Shown: piece after piece, positions 9,901 to 19,369 of the stretch
Layout of the letters: the number at the start of each line of letters is the position of its first letter
Numbering within the stretch: the stretch's first letter is position 1
Source of the DNA: Lamellibrachia satsuma
Taxonomy: Eukaryota > Annelida > Polychaeta > Sabellida > Siboglinidae
Direction: 5' to 3'
DNA: 64,000 nucleotides
Assembly (NCBI GenBank): GCA_033239005.1
Contig: BSQZ01000071.1
Coordinates: 899,501-963,500, forward strand
The notes under the pieces: generated by a model
Databases searched by the model: none
What the model was told of the DNA's origin: nothing
The model's input: the letters and a program-made list of their open reading frames with translations, nothing else
Translations under genes and position numbers: made by a program

Positions 9901-12208
9901 TTAGGTTGATTAGTAGCATATATTTAACTAAATAAAACATAAATGGGGATAATTAGATAATAATTGTCACAAAGTTGTCAACCGTTCACACCTATGCACC
10001 ATAGTCCCAATGTAATATAATTATTTGGTATTTATTGACTTAGTTAAATATAATAAATTCCTGCATAAACCTGTGTTACATTGGTTTTTAGTACATTAAA
10101 TTTTTATTAATTCTAATTAATTGTGTTATTACATTGTATTATTACATTGTTTATACACAAGTGTGCATAAAACTTATTTCAACATGCTACATACAAACCC
10201 AACATACAAATATAATGTATATCAAACTTACATACATGTATACGTACCTGTTATATTTAAATTGCAGAATAATAAGTATTTAGCACCAGGGTCAACATTC
10301 TAGGGGGGTAACTTTTCTATGGCAATGTGCCCATTGAATTCTAATCCCCATATTAATTTATGTTTAACTTATTTATATTTTATATGTAATTATAAAAAAT
10401 ACTGTTAATGCATATTTGTATATATGTGGATTTTTACCTGAAATAAGAGTGTTTGTTTTCATATTCGTGTTTATGCAGGCAAGGCACGAAGCTAGCAGAG
10501 CTGGCCCCGTTGCAAGTAGCACTGGTCTTCTGTGGACATTGTTATCACCGTTCCTTGGCATCTGGAATTTCATCAGTACCATGTTGTTTGCCACCCCAAG
10601 TCAACCTCATGGCTCGTATAATGACGCTGACCGCCAGGTGTCAGAACCAGAGCCAGCCGCCACTCCCTCAACGCAGTCAACCTCGGGACAGCGAAATCGA
10701 CCTCAGTCGTAAGTGTTACACTGTTAAAGCAGTTTTGCTTTTACAGCCATTGGTCAGTTTTAAGGTAGCTGGGGCGGCTTATGTGTCAGTTTCATTATTT
10801 TCCTCATAACATGCAGATAATATTGAACTGGATATCGACGCCACAAATAATCACCCGACACTAATGTAGTATTTTGCCAATCCATCCTTTAAAAAACAGT
10901 CCTTTTGAAAATCCCCCGACTTCTTAGAACCGCTAACGATATTTCAATAGTAACAACTGCATGTGCTTCGATCTTTGAACCAGCTTTATTCATTCGCCGT
11001 GAATGTGGAACATGTTGTCTGGTTGCTGTGATATAGATGTGACCTGGTGACCCTGCGGATAACCAGCCAATCAAAATGATTGTAAATACGCCCTGCCACG
11101 CCTTTGTCAGATGGCTGGCGTAACCTGATATCTTAGATGACAACATGTTACAAATACAGATTGTGGCGACAAATTAAGGGGACATGTCAATATTAGAAAC
11201 AGTTGTTATGTTTTGTCAACAATATATAAAATGCCAGTGAAAAACGTCACATTTCAAGCATGATACACATACGCTATTTGGTATATGAATGTGTCTTACA
11301 TGTAGACAACATTACATGAATTAGAATTACGATTGTGAAGGGTTTGTGTCAAAAATACACTGCCACTTTAGGCTGTCATTCAACTTTTGCTTAACTTATT
11401 CATGCTGGTGTAGCAGATGTAATTCGTTTATTTTTTTTTTTAATGTCTTCAAAGTTATTAGTGACACTGTCATACTTATATGTATGTCATTCATTTCTTT
11501 AGGGATTTTTTTAGAATGATATAATTTGGCATTTTGTTGCTATTTTTTCACATTTACAAAAATGTTTTTAAAATCTTGTAACATAACCAAGTAAATAAAA
11601 AACTCAAAATTTTATGAATCTGGAATATTATACAGTAGTGCAACTACAGTCCTTGAAGAAATGGTTAATTTTTCTTTCAAACTTCTACTGAAACTACTCA
11701 ATTCAAGACAAGCATATAATAGCCGCCCCCAGCTACCTTAATCAGTTCCTGTGATTAAGATTAGATAATATTTCCATCAGAAAATTATTTCAGAATGAGA
11801 AAATGCATTTTTAAGATAGCAAACCACCAAAGATAGCAGATGGAAAAGGGTGCAGACCACAATTAACATGGAAAGGCTGCATTAAGAGGGATACGAGACA
11901 GGCAGAGGAAGAGGAAAAATGGAGGGAAACATCTGCCAATAGGTGGCGCAGCAGTACATGAATTAGTCAGCCCCATCCTTTTGTAAATAGGAACTTAGAG
12001 AAAGTGTGTGTGTGCGTGCGTGTGTTACATATTTCGATTTCTGAATCTGTTTTTTGTGACACTGTACCGGTGGACGTTAAATCGTAATCAATGTTGCAGG
12101 TCGTACGGTATGCGGAAACGACCGCAGGGAAACATGCATCGGTTGTCAGCGGATGACAGCGATGAAGATAACGCCACCTGGAATGGAAACTCGACTCAAC
12201 AGCTATGA
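860..12208 (+). CDS. UBXN4: UBX domain-containing protein 4 (erasin), 3' eleven coding exons
   Basis: UBXN4 is an ER-membrane protein that recruits the ATPase VCP/p97 through its UBX domain for ER-associated degradation. Exons seen: 860-965, 3476-3504, 3634-3752, 4182-4333, 4929-5037, 5921-6036, 6158-6280, 6887-6989, 7636-7767, 10479-10708, 12100-12208 (TGA at 12206-12208). Phases agree at every junction; together they give about 442 codons, against roughly 500 residues in vertebrate orthologues. In order they encode a thioredoxin-like N-terminal region (VMCVPSTFFIGDGG), a K/E/Q/R-rich coiled coil, the UBX domain (LQFRLPDGSS to TSVVMILP), a hydrophobic segment (GLLWTLLSPFLGIWNFI) that should be the membrane hairpin, and the C-terminus ATWNGNSTQQL. 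The p97-contact signature usually written FPR reads FPK here. The start codon lies left of the window. Nearly all junctions are GT-AG; the second visible intron looks U12-type. Confidence 0.93.
1223..1841. repeat. 33-bp minisatellite, about 18 copies
   Basis: The unit is CCCATGTAGC-ATAACCTAGT-TATCCTGGCTATT. Because 33 is divisible by three it leaves a long open frame on the - strand, which I do not regard as a gene. Lies in the UBXN4 intron 966-3475. Confidence 0.95.
1876..2945. repeat. 31-bp minisatellite, about 1 kb
   Basis: The unit starts CAGTCCTGAGTGCTACCTAT and ends CAGATACCTCT. Many units lack the middle or are shortened. Same intron as the 33-bp array, separated by about 35 bp. Confidence 0.93.
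3476..3504 (+). CDS. UBXN4: UBXN4 29-nt micro-exon
   Basis: The acceptor is TTTGACAG and the exon encodes SEPCKQFGQI plus one base. It is followed by GTATCCTTTC, a near-perfect U12-type 5' splice site. The reading frame and the peptide both join the preceding exon to the YPVMCVPS exon. Reading on without splicing hits TAG at 3561-3563. Confidence 0.8.
3505..3633 (+). other. Candidate U12-type intron with GT-AT ends
   Basis: The intron starts GTATCCTTTC, which matches the minor-class donor consensus. TTCCTTGAT at 3614-3622 matches the U12 branch-site consensus, with the branch adenine (3621) 12 nt before the deduced 3' end. The frame needed to give YPVMCVP places the 3' junction after ACAT, so the terminal dinucleotide is AT. 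Retention would hit a stop at 3561-3563. Confidence 0.75.
3634..3752 (+). CDS. UBXN4: UBXN4 exon: end of thioredoxin-like domain
   Basis: The exon encodes (Y)PVMCVPSTFFIGDGGVP and ends ...KIEAVIQ; this is the most diagnostic N-terminal block for UBXN4. The frame requires entry with AC completing a TAC codon, so the upstream intron would end in AT. The donor is GTTTGT at 3753. Confidence 0.85.
4182..4333 (+). CDS. UBXN4: UBXN4 exon: low-complexity linker
   Basis: The acceptor is TTTTAAG. The exon starts MHLNRLELEKDEQ and continues into a Ser/Ala/Pro/Gln-rich linker ending SSRVA. The donor is GTAGGA at 4334, with two bases passed on. The linker matches the poorly conserved region between the N-terminal domain and the coiled coil. 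Confidence 0.85.
4365..4855. repeat. 27-bp minisatellite, about 18 copies
   Basis: The unit is CTCACTGAAGGATCTGTCCA-GTAAATG with frequent GCAGGATC variants. Lies in the UBXN4 intron 4334-4928. It also leaves spurious - strand open frames. Confidence 0.93.
4929..5037 (+). CDS. UBXN4: UBXN4 exon: first coiled-coil exon
   Basis: The acceptor is CCATCAG. The exon encodes AKDLIAQKQQQKALKEKEEA and ends with GQQLHQ, a charged helical segment. The donor is GTAGGT at 5038, phase 0. Confidence 0.88.
5090..5570 (-). mobile_element. CR1-like LINE, 3' end of ORF2 (fragment)
   Basis: The - strand reading contains RRKRADMVEVFKIINGF, then LDARHKFFSQRVIKPWNTLP. These are the typical last blocks of a CR1/L2-type reverse transcriptase ORF (R..D..EVFKI, R..FF..R....WN.LP). 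Only the last 130 or so codons remain, so the copy is heavily 5'-truncated. Sits in a UBXN4 intron. Confidence 0.8.
5577..5905 (+). mobile_element. tRNA-derived SINE, full-length copy
   Basis: A pol III A box (TGGCATGGCAGG, 5601-5612) and B box (GGTAGTAATCC, 5645-5655) are spaced as in a tRNA. A body (CTTCCCAGAGAAGTC, CTGCCAGGGGG) and a 3' tail (TTTGAACAGTCCCAAGGACT, then GCGCTGTGCAAGAAC) follow. The body and tail recur at 26035-26340, and the tail alone at 36845-36955. Confidence 0.75.
5921..6036 (+). CDS. UBXN4: UBXN4 exon: second coiled-coil exon
   Basis: The acceptor is CTTTGTGCAG. The exon encodes MRQQQADEQMKEDAE... to ...KAQIAQD, the Lys/Arg/Glu-rich helix before the UBX domain. The donor is GTGAAC at 6037, phase 2. 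Confidence 0.88.
6158..6280 (+). CDS. UBXN4: UBXN4 exon: third coiled-coil exon
   Basis: The acceptor is CACACAG. The exon encodes the conserved block RAERAARFQQEKAE and ends ...RTKHESVR. The donor is GTATTC at 6281, phase 2. Confidence 0.9.
6887..6989 (+). CDS. UBXN4: UBXN4 exon: first half of UBX domain
   Basis: The exon encodes ESAVLQFRLPDGSSVTQQF and ends ...VARDFVTQ, the first beta strands and helix of the ubiquitin-like UBX fold. The donor is GTGAGT at 6990, phase 0. Confidence 0.92.
7636..7767 (+). CDS. UBXN4: UBXN4 exon: second half of UBX domain
   Basis: The exon encodes HVGSSLGAFRLSTMFPKREF and ends ...LVPTSVVMILP. The FPK tripeptide sits where most UBX domains have FPR, the loop that contacts VCP/p97. 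The donor is GTAAGT at 7768. Confidence 0.92.
8041..8405. repeat. 46-bp minisatellite with alternating unit variants
   Basis: The unit carries GGGCACGTCGACAACAAGGG followed by TTAGGTGTAGGAAYGTAGGA. Units with GAACG and GAATG alternate over most of the array, suggesting a 92-bp dimer. Lies in the UBXN4 intron 7768-10478. Confidence 0.9.
9065..9385. repeat. 32-bp minisatellite, about 10 copies
   Basis: The unit begins GAATCATGTCAGAGCATCCC and ends TGGGGAGTAAAT. Some units are shortened. Same UBXN4 intron as the 46-bp array. Confidence 0.92.
9770..10352. mobile_element. Inverted-repeat DNA element, family 1 (short copy)
   Basis: The left end has GGTCACTTTTCTATA, then several GTGACCCC motifs. 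The right end has TAGGGGGGTAACTTTTCTAT. The interior, read in reverse complement, aligns over several hundred bases with the interior of 46182-47794 (shared landmarks GGGTTTGTATG-AGCATGTT, TAAATACCAAAT, TATCCCCATTTA). No transposase is visible, so it is probably non-autonomous. Lies in the UBXN4 intron 7768-10478. Confidence 0.65.
10479..10708 (+). CDS. UBXN4: UBXN4 exon: membrane hairpin and linker
   Basis: The exon encodes a short hydrophilic lead, the hydrophobic stretch GLLWTLLSPFLGIWNFISTM, then a Ser/Pro/Glu/Gln-rich linker. In UBXN4 this hydrophobic segment embeds the protein in the ER membrane with both termini cytosolic. The donor is GTAAGT at 10709, phase 2. Confidence 0.9.
10764..11737. 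mobile_element. TTAA-flanked inverted-repeat DNA element
   Basis: TTAA occurs at 10760-10763 and 11738-11741. The termini are GGTAGCTGGGGCGGCT (left) and GGTAGCTGGGGGCGGCT (right, reverse complement). TTAA duplications are typical of piggyBac and Kolobok. The 974-bp interior has no recognisable ORF, so it is probably non-autonomous. Lies in the last UBXN4 intron. Confidence 0.65.
12100..12208 (+). CDS. UBXN4: UBXN4 last exon
   Basis: The acceptor is GTTGCAG. The exon encodes SYGMRKRPQGN, then a DSDEDN acidic patch and ATWNGNSTQQL, then TGA. This C-terminal tail is strongly conserved in UBXN4. Confidence 0.93.
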
Positions 12209-13085
12209 ACAGAACGTTGTTGCTTGATGGGAGGGATCTGCAAATCAAGAACAGTGTTTTTCCCCTTTCCCATAATGATTATGGGAGAAGAAACTATACT
12301 GCAGCGGTGGGATCTAACTAGAGAAAGAGAAAGTATGCTGTAGGGGTGAAGTAAACTATGAGTGTTTGTTGGATGTTTTTGAGAAATGTGATATATGTTC
12401 CATTGTGTGTTTACTTTACCGAAAAATGGGTAAGTGGTGTATCTGTATTTCCTATCTTGCAAGGATGGCTAAAAAAATTTCCTCAAGTTCTGGGTCAAAT
12501 GGAGACTGTCGTCGATGCGAGTGGTAATGTGAGTGGCTCCACCTGGTTGGTGTACATCAGAAAAAGTAGACGGTCAACTCCTGGGCTCCAACTAGCCAAA
12601 ACCACACATGGTTTAACATACATTGCTGTGATGAATATCAATATCTTATGATAACGCGTAGCATAAGAAATAATTCATATTCCCTAGTTAAACAACTCCT
12701 AAAGCACCAGACATCACAGCTGTGCACGTACTTCACTGGGTCACCAGAATATAGTTATGCAGTTAGTGTAACTTGGAGCGTAATAGTAATATGGAGAAGT
12801 ATTGTTACACAGATAAAATGTTGTCATAGACGTTCGTTATTTTGCCTGTTTTGTAGATGCTTCATTTGTCAAGGACATGTTGCCACTGTTTGCCGTGCCG
12901 TGTGTCAATAATACATTGTACATCGTTAACTGAACATATTCACTTTGGTTATTTCCTTCTACTTGTAGAGTTAACAGCCTTCACAAACTTCACCGACTGT
13001 TTATGTTAATGTACATGTTTGTGAAGATATTTTGTAAAGACAAGCTTTACGTGACATCAGAACGAATAAAGAAGCTTAGTTGGAT
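12209..13085 (+). other. UBXN4: UBXN4 3' untranslated region (probable)
   Basis: No coding sequence follows the stop. The first good polyadenylation signal, AATAAA, is at 13065-13070, so the transcript probably ends shortly after. The end point is inferred. Confidence 0.5.
13065..13070 (+). promoter_or_regulatory. Polyadenylation signal AATAAA, probably for UBXN4
   Basis: Canonical hexamer about 860 bp after the UBXN4 stop, in the same orientation, with no intervening gene. Confidence 0.5.
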
Positions 13086-15040
13086 AGCTGGCAGATATGT
13101 CATAATATCCGAATAACAAAATCTGTGGTGCCACGGTGGGCAAGTGTTCATACCAGACTCATTCTTGAAGACTTGGTGTCCCGATTTGCGATAGGCTAAA
13201 TCAGTTCAGGATGGAGTTTTAAAATTAAGTTATGCTTGTAAAATGTCTAGCTCTCAAAATGCAGTGTGCATGTTAAAATATCTGCTAAAAGGTCTTTTGC
13301 ATTTTTAAGCATGCACTACAGAAGAGTTGGCAGGCCATGTCATAATCTTTAGGACATTTTCTCATACCCCGTTTCTTGGTGTTCCTCTTTTCTTGCATAG
13401 CATATATGTCTACGCATACATCACAGTCATACCTACATATATGCGATGAAACTAAATAAAACACAACAGTGACCTTACCATAAGTTCTGTTGTTTACATC
13501 ACAAAGAAGACATTTGTAATGTGCAAACATCCGGGGCTTGACAATAGAATTGACACAGTCTGCATTCCATTTCTGTTCGAATTCAGTTGAAATAAATTAT
13601 ACCCCAAAACTATCAGTCTGATATCGACAGCTTGATGAGCAAAAAAACTTAATAACGAACATAACGATCGCTAAGACTTATGTAATGGACACCCCCCTAG
13701 AGCGTGATGTACCTCAGGGATGGCCCCTTGTTATATATGTTAGCCGTTTCAAACAGGTTTTTTTTCAAATTGATTTGGGTACTTGTTCCAACGGAGAGCA
13801 CTTGATTGTTGTGTAGTTACTTAAATCACTGATTTAAATCAAACAACCCTGACTCTTAAGACAGTTAATAATAATAATTTACACTTCTTGTATGCCGGTG
13901 ACTCAAGAATATTCATCTGGTGCTTCACAGTAATGCTTACACAAAATGGGGTTGGTAACAGTCAAACTTTTATTACAATTATAATCAATACCCTATAAAC
14001 TAAAACAGCGTTTCTGATTGAGCATTAGAACACCAGTGACAAATGTTTCTACTAATTCTGAGAAACCCACCAGTGTGATATTTTTTATTGTATTTGCGAA
14101 TGATCAGTTTTTATTAACTCATTTAGGTGCATAGCCCCAAAACCATGACTTTGGTTTCACTTTAAATTGATAAACAAGTTATGACACATCTTAACTTTGA
14201 CATTTTATTTAACAGAATTACTTTATTTATAGGGGCAAGAATTGGATAAGACTAGCCTTAGCCTCAATTATCCAAGCTCAATCTGCGGTGTGACACCACT
14301 GTTAGTCAGAGCTTGGAATCCATTGTGACGGAGCCTGGATGCATACCCAGATTCTGGGTGCATATATAATTAGGCTCTTATACAGGTATTTGGCTAAATC
14401 ATCAAATACACTTTTATCAAATTATACAATGTATTCAAATCAACACATGAACAACAACAGTTTGCAACCAACCATTTTTAATCTCAAATCACTGGCAAAC
14501 ATGAAAGATCCAGATAAGAGTAACAATATATCAAAGTGTCTGTCCACTACGTAGCTCTTAACAAATACATCCTTTGCCGTCTGTAAGAATACACTTTTTG
14601 AACGCCATTAACTTGTCAAGGCTGCAGGAATCAGGCCGTGGTGTGAGATACAACCAGACTATGGTGTGAGCTAGAATCAGGCCATGGTTTGAGCTACAAC
14701 CAGGCCACGGTTCGAGTTACAACCAGGCTGTAGTGTGAGCTACAACAAGGCCACGGTCTGAGCTACAACCAGTCATTGGTGGATAGGTCAAACAACATCA
14801 CATACAACCAGCACCCTTCTACTCACCCTCAGGCTTACAACGAGGCAGTTAAACGCCCATGCCCTGCAAGTTTTTCATAAACTAAAATGACAATCGATCA
14901 GTGGACTGCACCGAGTCAAGGGCAATTAGTACTGTTGTAGATATCTTGGAAAATGTTAATCCATTTAATGACATAATTTAAATCCAGGCAAAACATAGGC
15001 GTATGATAAACCAGGAAGAACCAGTTTTGAGGATGCATAC
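13086..15040. other. Intergenic, nothing firmly identified
   Basis: No coding sequence stands out. Around 13140-13230 the stretch TTGCGATAGGCTAAATCAGT recurs at 39990-40010, so this is an end fragment of the dispersed repeat seen at 39520-40020. A degenerate repeat of about 24 bp (GAGCTACAACCAGGCCA) occupies 14635-14785. Confidence 0.5.
14635..14785. repeat. Short degenerate tandem repeat, about 24 bp
   Basis: Repeated GTGTGAGCTACAACCAGGCC with substitutions, about six copies. Confidence 0.75.
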
Positions 15041-15104
15041 AGTATGAGGAAGTAGATAAACCTCGAACATTGGCATTCATTTGAAACTCCCTCCTCAGTT
15101 CAAT

Positions 15105-15445
15105 TAGCCCATTGTGAATCAGGTTCATTGATGGCCAAATATGTAGTGTGTGGATAGTTTAAATCATAAATAAAAGTGCATACTTTTGGTATAGTTAAAA
15201 TCATCGAAATAACTGACTTTGATCGTTAGGTCGGCTAACATGAGAAAGTGTGAATAGTTTTATGGAATAAAAATTTTTTTTATAGTTTGTCTAACGACTG
15301 CACCAAAACTTTGTCTAATGATTTCACCAAAACTAATGAACAAATTTGTACAAATGAGCTAGCATGTTATAGTGGATACTAGGTATAGGTTAAATTTTTT
15401 GGTAAAATTAGTCTGAAACGAGCAAAAAAAATGTAACTGAGGAAG
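15105..15445. repeat. Dispersed repeat R, copy 1
   Basis: Shares TATGTAGTGTGTG-ATAGTTTA, then GAGCTAGCATGTTATAGTGG and ATACTAGGTA with 39520-40020 (opposite orientation); part is shared with 17790-18090. No ORF. Probably a non-autonomous element of about 0.45 kb. Confidence 0.6.
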
Positions 15446-17700
15446 GAGTTTTAACACAGGGGAGCCAGTGTGTGGCAGAGAACTAAGAACAGTCAACGTA
15501 ACAGCTGACATCCTAACTGCGACCGTAAACCTGGACTGCAAGTGGGGGAGAAAAAATGCTAAGTTTTATAATTTTTATCACAAAATTAGAGGTAGGATCC
15601 AGTGAACTTTCCCTCCGCCTGCCTCCCCCTGGACTGACATTTCCTCGTGGACGTGATCAACCTCACAATGGCCTGGAATGCTGAGCAACAATCAGTATTT
15701 GTAGCATAAACAGAACAGAACATTAGCACATAAATACATTCCACGTTATCAGAAATGTATCTTCTTACGAGCTGTATACCAAGTTTCGCACTCACCGCTG
15801 GTACAAGAATCCTTATATGCACATTACCTACTGTAACACAACATTTTCGCACATTTACACTTTTGCACACTTTTTTCCTTAAGCAAATATAAAAAGTGCA
15901 ATCGTAAAATGCACACTTAAAATCTGCCAAAAATTTTTCCATGAAATATTTTCAAAACCATTTCCAGAAAAAATTTCCTACAGTGAAAATACAGTGTTTT
16001 ACAGTATTCAACATTCTACAATACACCATCATGTACTTTAGAGCTGTACAAAATATTACCTTGCATACATTTCACATGACACCCAGTGAAAAATTTGATA
16101 CAATATCTGTTGACAACTTACCGTTGTTGAGCCAAAAATTCCTGCATTACATTAACGGGTGCAGCTATGATCATTCTATACGCTTCCGCTACTACGACGT
16201 AGGTATTCATGTTGACTAACTAAACAAGTTACATCAAAAGGCACACATCTGACACTGACACCCCTAAATCACAATGCCACAGCCGACACCACAGCAACCC
16301 AATACAAACAAACAAATCCTGCCAACAACGTTTCGTTAAACCATCTGCTTTGACTAGCATGCCACAGGAATGTCCAAGTGTGGTCGAAACTTGATGATTA
16401 CAAAATACTGCATGTAATTGTGCGTCCTTCCATCTTAACAATCTGGCCTGCATCTTGCAATGTTGGTAAGTTTGTCACCTATCGTTACAATCTTTCCAGA
16501 ATACGGGATTTTGGGCATGTTTCAGTAAGATAATGAACTCATCAAGGTTTAAAAAATTCTTTAAAAGGTCTCTTATTACTAATGTCTTCAATCATGCATT
16601 AACAACAACATTACATACACTGTCATGATCTGCACCAAAATAAAAGAATTTCGAGAACAATAGTTCTTGAAATGCACTTAGGGTTATTTTATGAGCAAAA
16701 ACAAGGATTACGATGGAAACTGTTCTTCGAGAGTTTATACGAATCTTAGTGAAACGCCCTGATTCAATACCACCAACCTATTCTCATGAACATGCTCCAT
16801 GGCACAAAAACACACACATCACCTGCTTCATAGAGAGACGAGTAGTTATCACGGGGTTGGTTATAAGGCCACTTGTTGCAAGCAACCGCACAGGAAAAAT
16901 AAACATTTCCTGGTTCACAAAAGGACAGAAAAATAAGCAAACAGTTCCAGCATTGAAACAGAAAACAAAAGAGTGCACAGATGTGCATGCACCAGGCACT
17001 TTGAACTACAGCATGTCCCACTGCTAATGCGTTTGAGTGTACTCCCACCACTGGCTAATAAATACTGCTATTTCAAAACACGCAAAATTTCTCTTTTCAG
17101 GCTAGACACGCCCATAGAAAAACGAACATCATGATCTTCCCCGCATAATTACTATTAGTAATTTCAGTCATGCTATTGGGTGAATCATTGCTCCCACCAC
17201 CCCCCTATCATTCAAGTAACATCATTCGGTATGATCATTAAAATATCACACAGCATCATTAAAATAGCGTTATATATCATTAATGCATTGTTCTTGGCGT
17301 CATCGTTCAAATATATACAAACAACAGGATAGGATACATCTTCTGTACAGAGTGAGTATTTGCTTTGTCCCAGACTAGACTTCACATGCGACCCTCTTCG
17401 CACCTTCTTCTGCACGCCGTATTACGGGACTACAAACCTGGAGAGATTCAACGTTTCTGTGATCAATACTGAAACAGCACCACTCCAACTACATTCTGCA
17501 GGACATCAAACTGAGCACCAATCTTGAGACTTTCCCAGTGCAAACATCACCAACTATTCACACTAAGACAAGCAAACAGCATCCAGAGTCCACCATGCTA
17601 AACACCATGTTGTCTTTGCGTTTATCAACTAACAAAGTGGGGGCTCTACACAAAGCTGTCTCGACTCCATTCCACATCTCTCCTCCCTTCCTTCTTACCC
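15446..17700. other. Intergenic, nothing identified
   Basis: Only short chance reading frames. A CT-rich microsatellite sits at 17717-17762, just after this stretch. Confidence 0.5.
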
Positions 17701-17716
17701 ACAAATCTCATCTGTG

Positions 17717-17762
17717 CTCTCTCTCTCTCTCTCCCTCTCCCTCTCCCTCTCCCTCTCTCTCT
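17717..17762. repeat. CT-rich microsatellite
   Basis: Runs of CTCTCT and CCCTCT. Confidence 0.9.
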
Positions 17763-17789
17763 GTAATTTGTGTGTAGTTTAAGTAATAC

Positions 17790-18090
17790 GTGCAGTCAGT
17801 TTAATATGAGTTCATACTTATGTTAGTCATTGAAAGAACTGACTTTGATCACGAGATCGGGAAATTTACAAAAGTGTGAATAGCATCATGCAATAGTATA
17901 CACAACCAGACAACTTTCGCCATTTTTTGCAAAATTTTGACCGGATCTGCTAAAAAATAATTTTGTCCGATGATTTCATTAAAACTAAATAACAAATTTG
18001 TACGAACAAGTTAGCATGTTGTAGTCAAGACTAGATAGTTTTGATTTATTGCAAAATGAATCTGAAACGAGACAAGCAAAAAATCGAATT
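17790..18090. repeat. Dispersed repeat R, copy 2
   Basis: Shares AACTGACTTTGATC, then CGATGATTTCA and AGTTAGCATGTTGTAGT and the ending TGAAACGAG...AGCAAAAAA with copy 1, in the same orientation. Confidence 0.58.
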
Positions 18091-19014
18091 TAAGAGGAAC
18101 CTTTAAATATACTTCCTTGCTCAATGTTATCTTCACACACGCTTTCAATCTTGTAACCATCAGGAATCAAACTGTTGCAGCCTACACAAGCCTCGCCAGT
18201 CCGCCCAGCACCACTGTTGTGAAGACACTGCATCTTTGTGCAAGTTCCAATATAAAATGCTAACAGACTCAACTGGGACTAGTGTGAAGTCACTTCCCGT
18301 GTTACAGTGTTCCTCGCCGGCTTGTCTATGGGCAAGACGATCTTACAAGAACATGCGGAACACACGGGACACAGCAAGAAATAGACAGGTGTAATTAATA
18401 CGCCGCTAGCTCATCAGACATAATTATTTCCTTCTTAATGTCTACAAATCAACTCATTACTTGTCAGACGTCCAAATCTCGGGAATCAAGGTAACGCCAT
18501 TCGCACATCAATTCGTGCTGCAACTCGATGATGACAGCGATTATTAACAACTCGCAACGTGAACTACGCACAACGGATGTGTGCAGCTTAACGAATGGTT
18601 TAAATAACATCTTTCAAGTATTAAATACACCAAACAGTCCAAATACTTGTCTCCTAAATACACATCAAATGCAGATCATTACCATTTTTATTATTACTGC
18701 CAGCATTACTGTCTTATATTGCTAACTCTGTGACAATCACGACGCTGCAGTTACCCTGGGTATATAAATATAACCCACGCAGACCACGGCGGTCTGATGT
18801 CAGCCTTGCAGCTCCTGCAGCCATGCTGGTGCCATATGTTCTGATCTGCATTCCCTTGGACTCCACCAGTGAGGTCGAGAGGGGGATCTTAACAATTGGG
18901 CAACCCAGGATCTCCAAACACTTTTCCCAGGCTTGCGCCCTGGAGAGGAAACTTCAGTGGCGCAGACCACTGTCTTGCGATACAGAAGAATGCCGATGAC
19001 AAATATAACCCTGC

Positions 19015-19350
19015 TGCTGAAATGGTGTAAGTTACAGGGACACCATTCCATTCTACTGCCCAGTATTGTGTAAGTAACGGGGACACCAACCCATTCTACT
19101 GCCCTGTATTGTGTAAGTAACGGGGACACCACTCCATTCTATTACCAAGTACTGTAAGTTACGGGGACACCAATCCATTCTATTGCCCAGTATTGTGTAA
19201 GTTACGAGGACACCACTGCATTCTAATGCCAAGTACTGTAAGTTACGGGGACACCATTCCATTCTATTGCCTAGTATTGTATAAGTTACGGGGACACCAC
19301 TCCATTCTATTGTCCAGTACTGTATAAGTTACGGGGACACCACTCCATTC
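19015..19350. repeat. 43-bp minisatellite, about 8 copies
   Basis: The unit contains GTAAGTTACGGGGACACCAC, then TCCATTCTATTGCCCAGTAT. Units vary in length by a few bases. Confidence 0.9.
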
Positions 19351-19369
19351 TGCCCACTACTGCAGAAGT

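Noticed and set aside
18730..18999. 89-codon + strand frame beside the 43-bp minisatellite
   Set aside because: No recognised domain, no splice or promoter context, composition not clearly coding.
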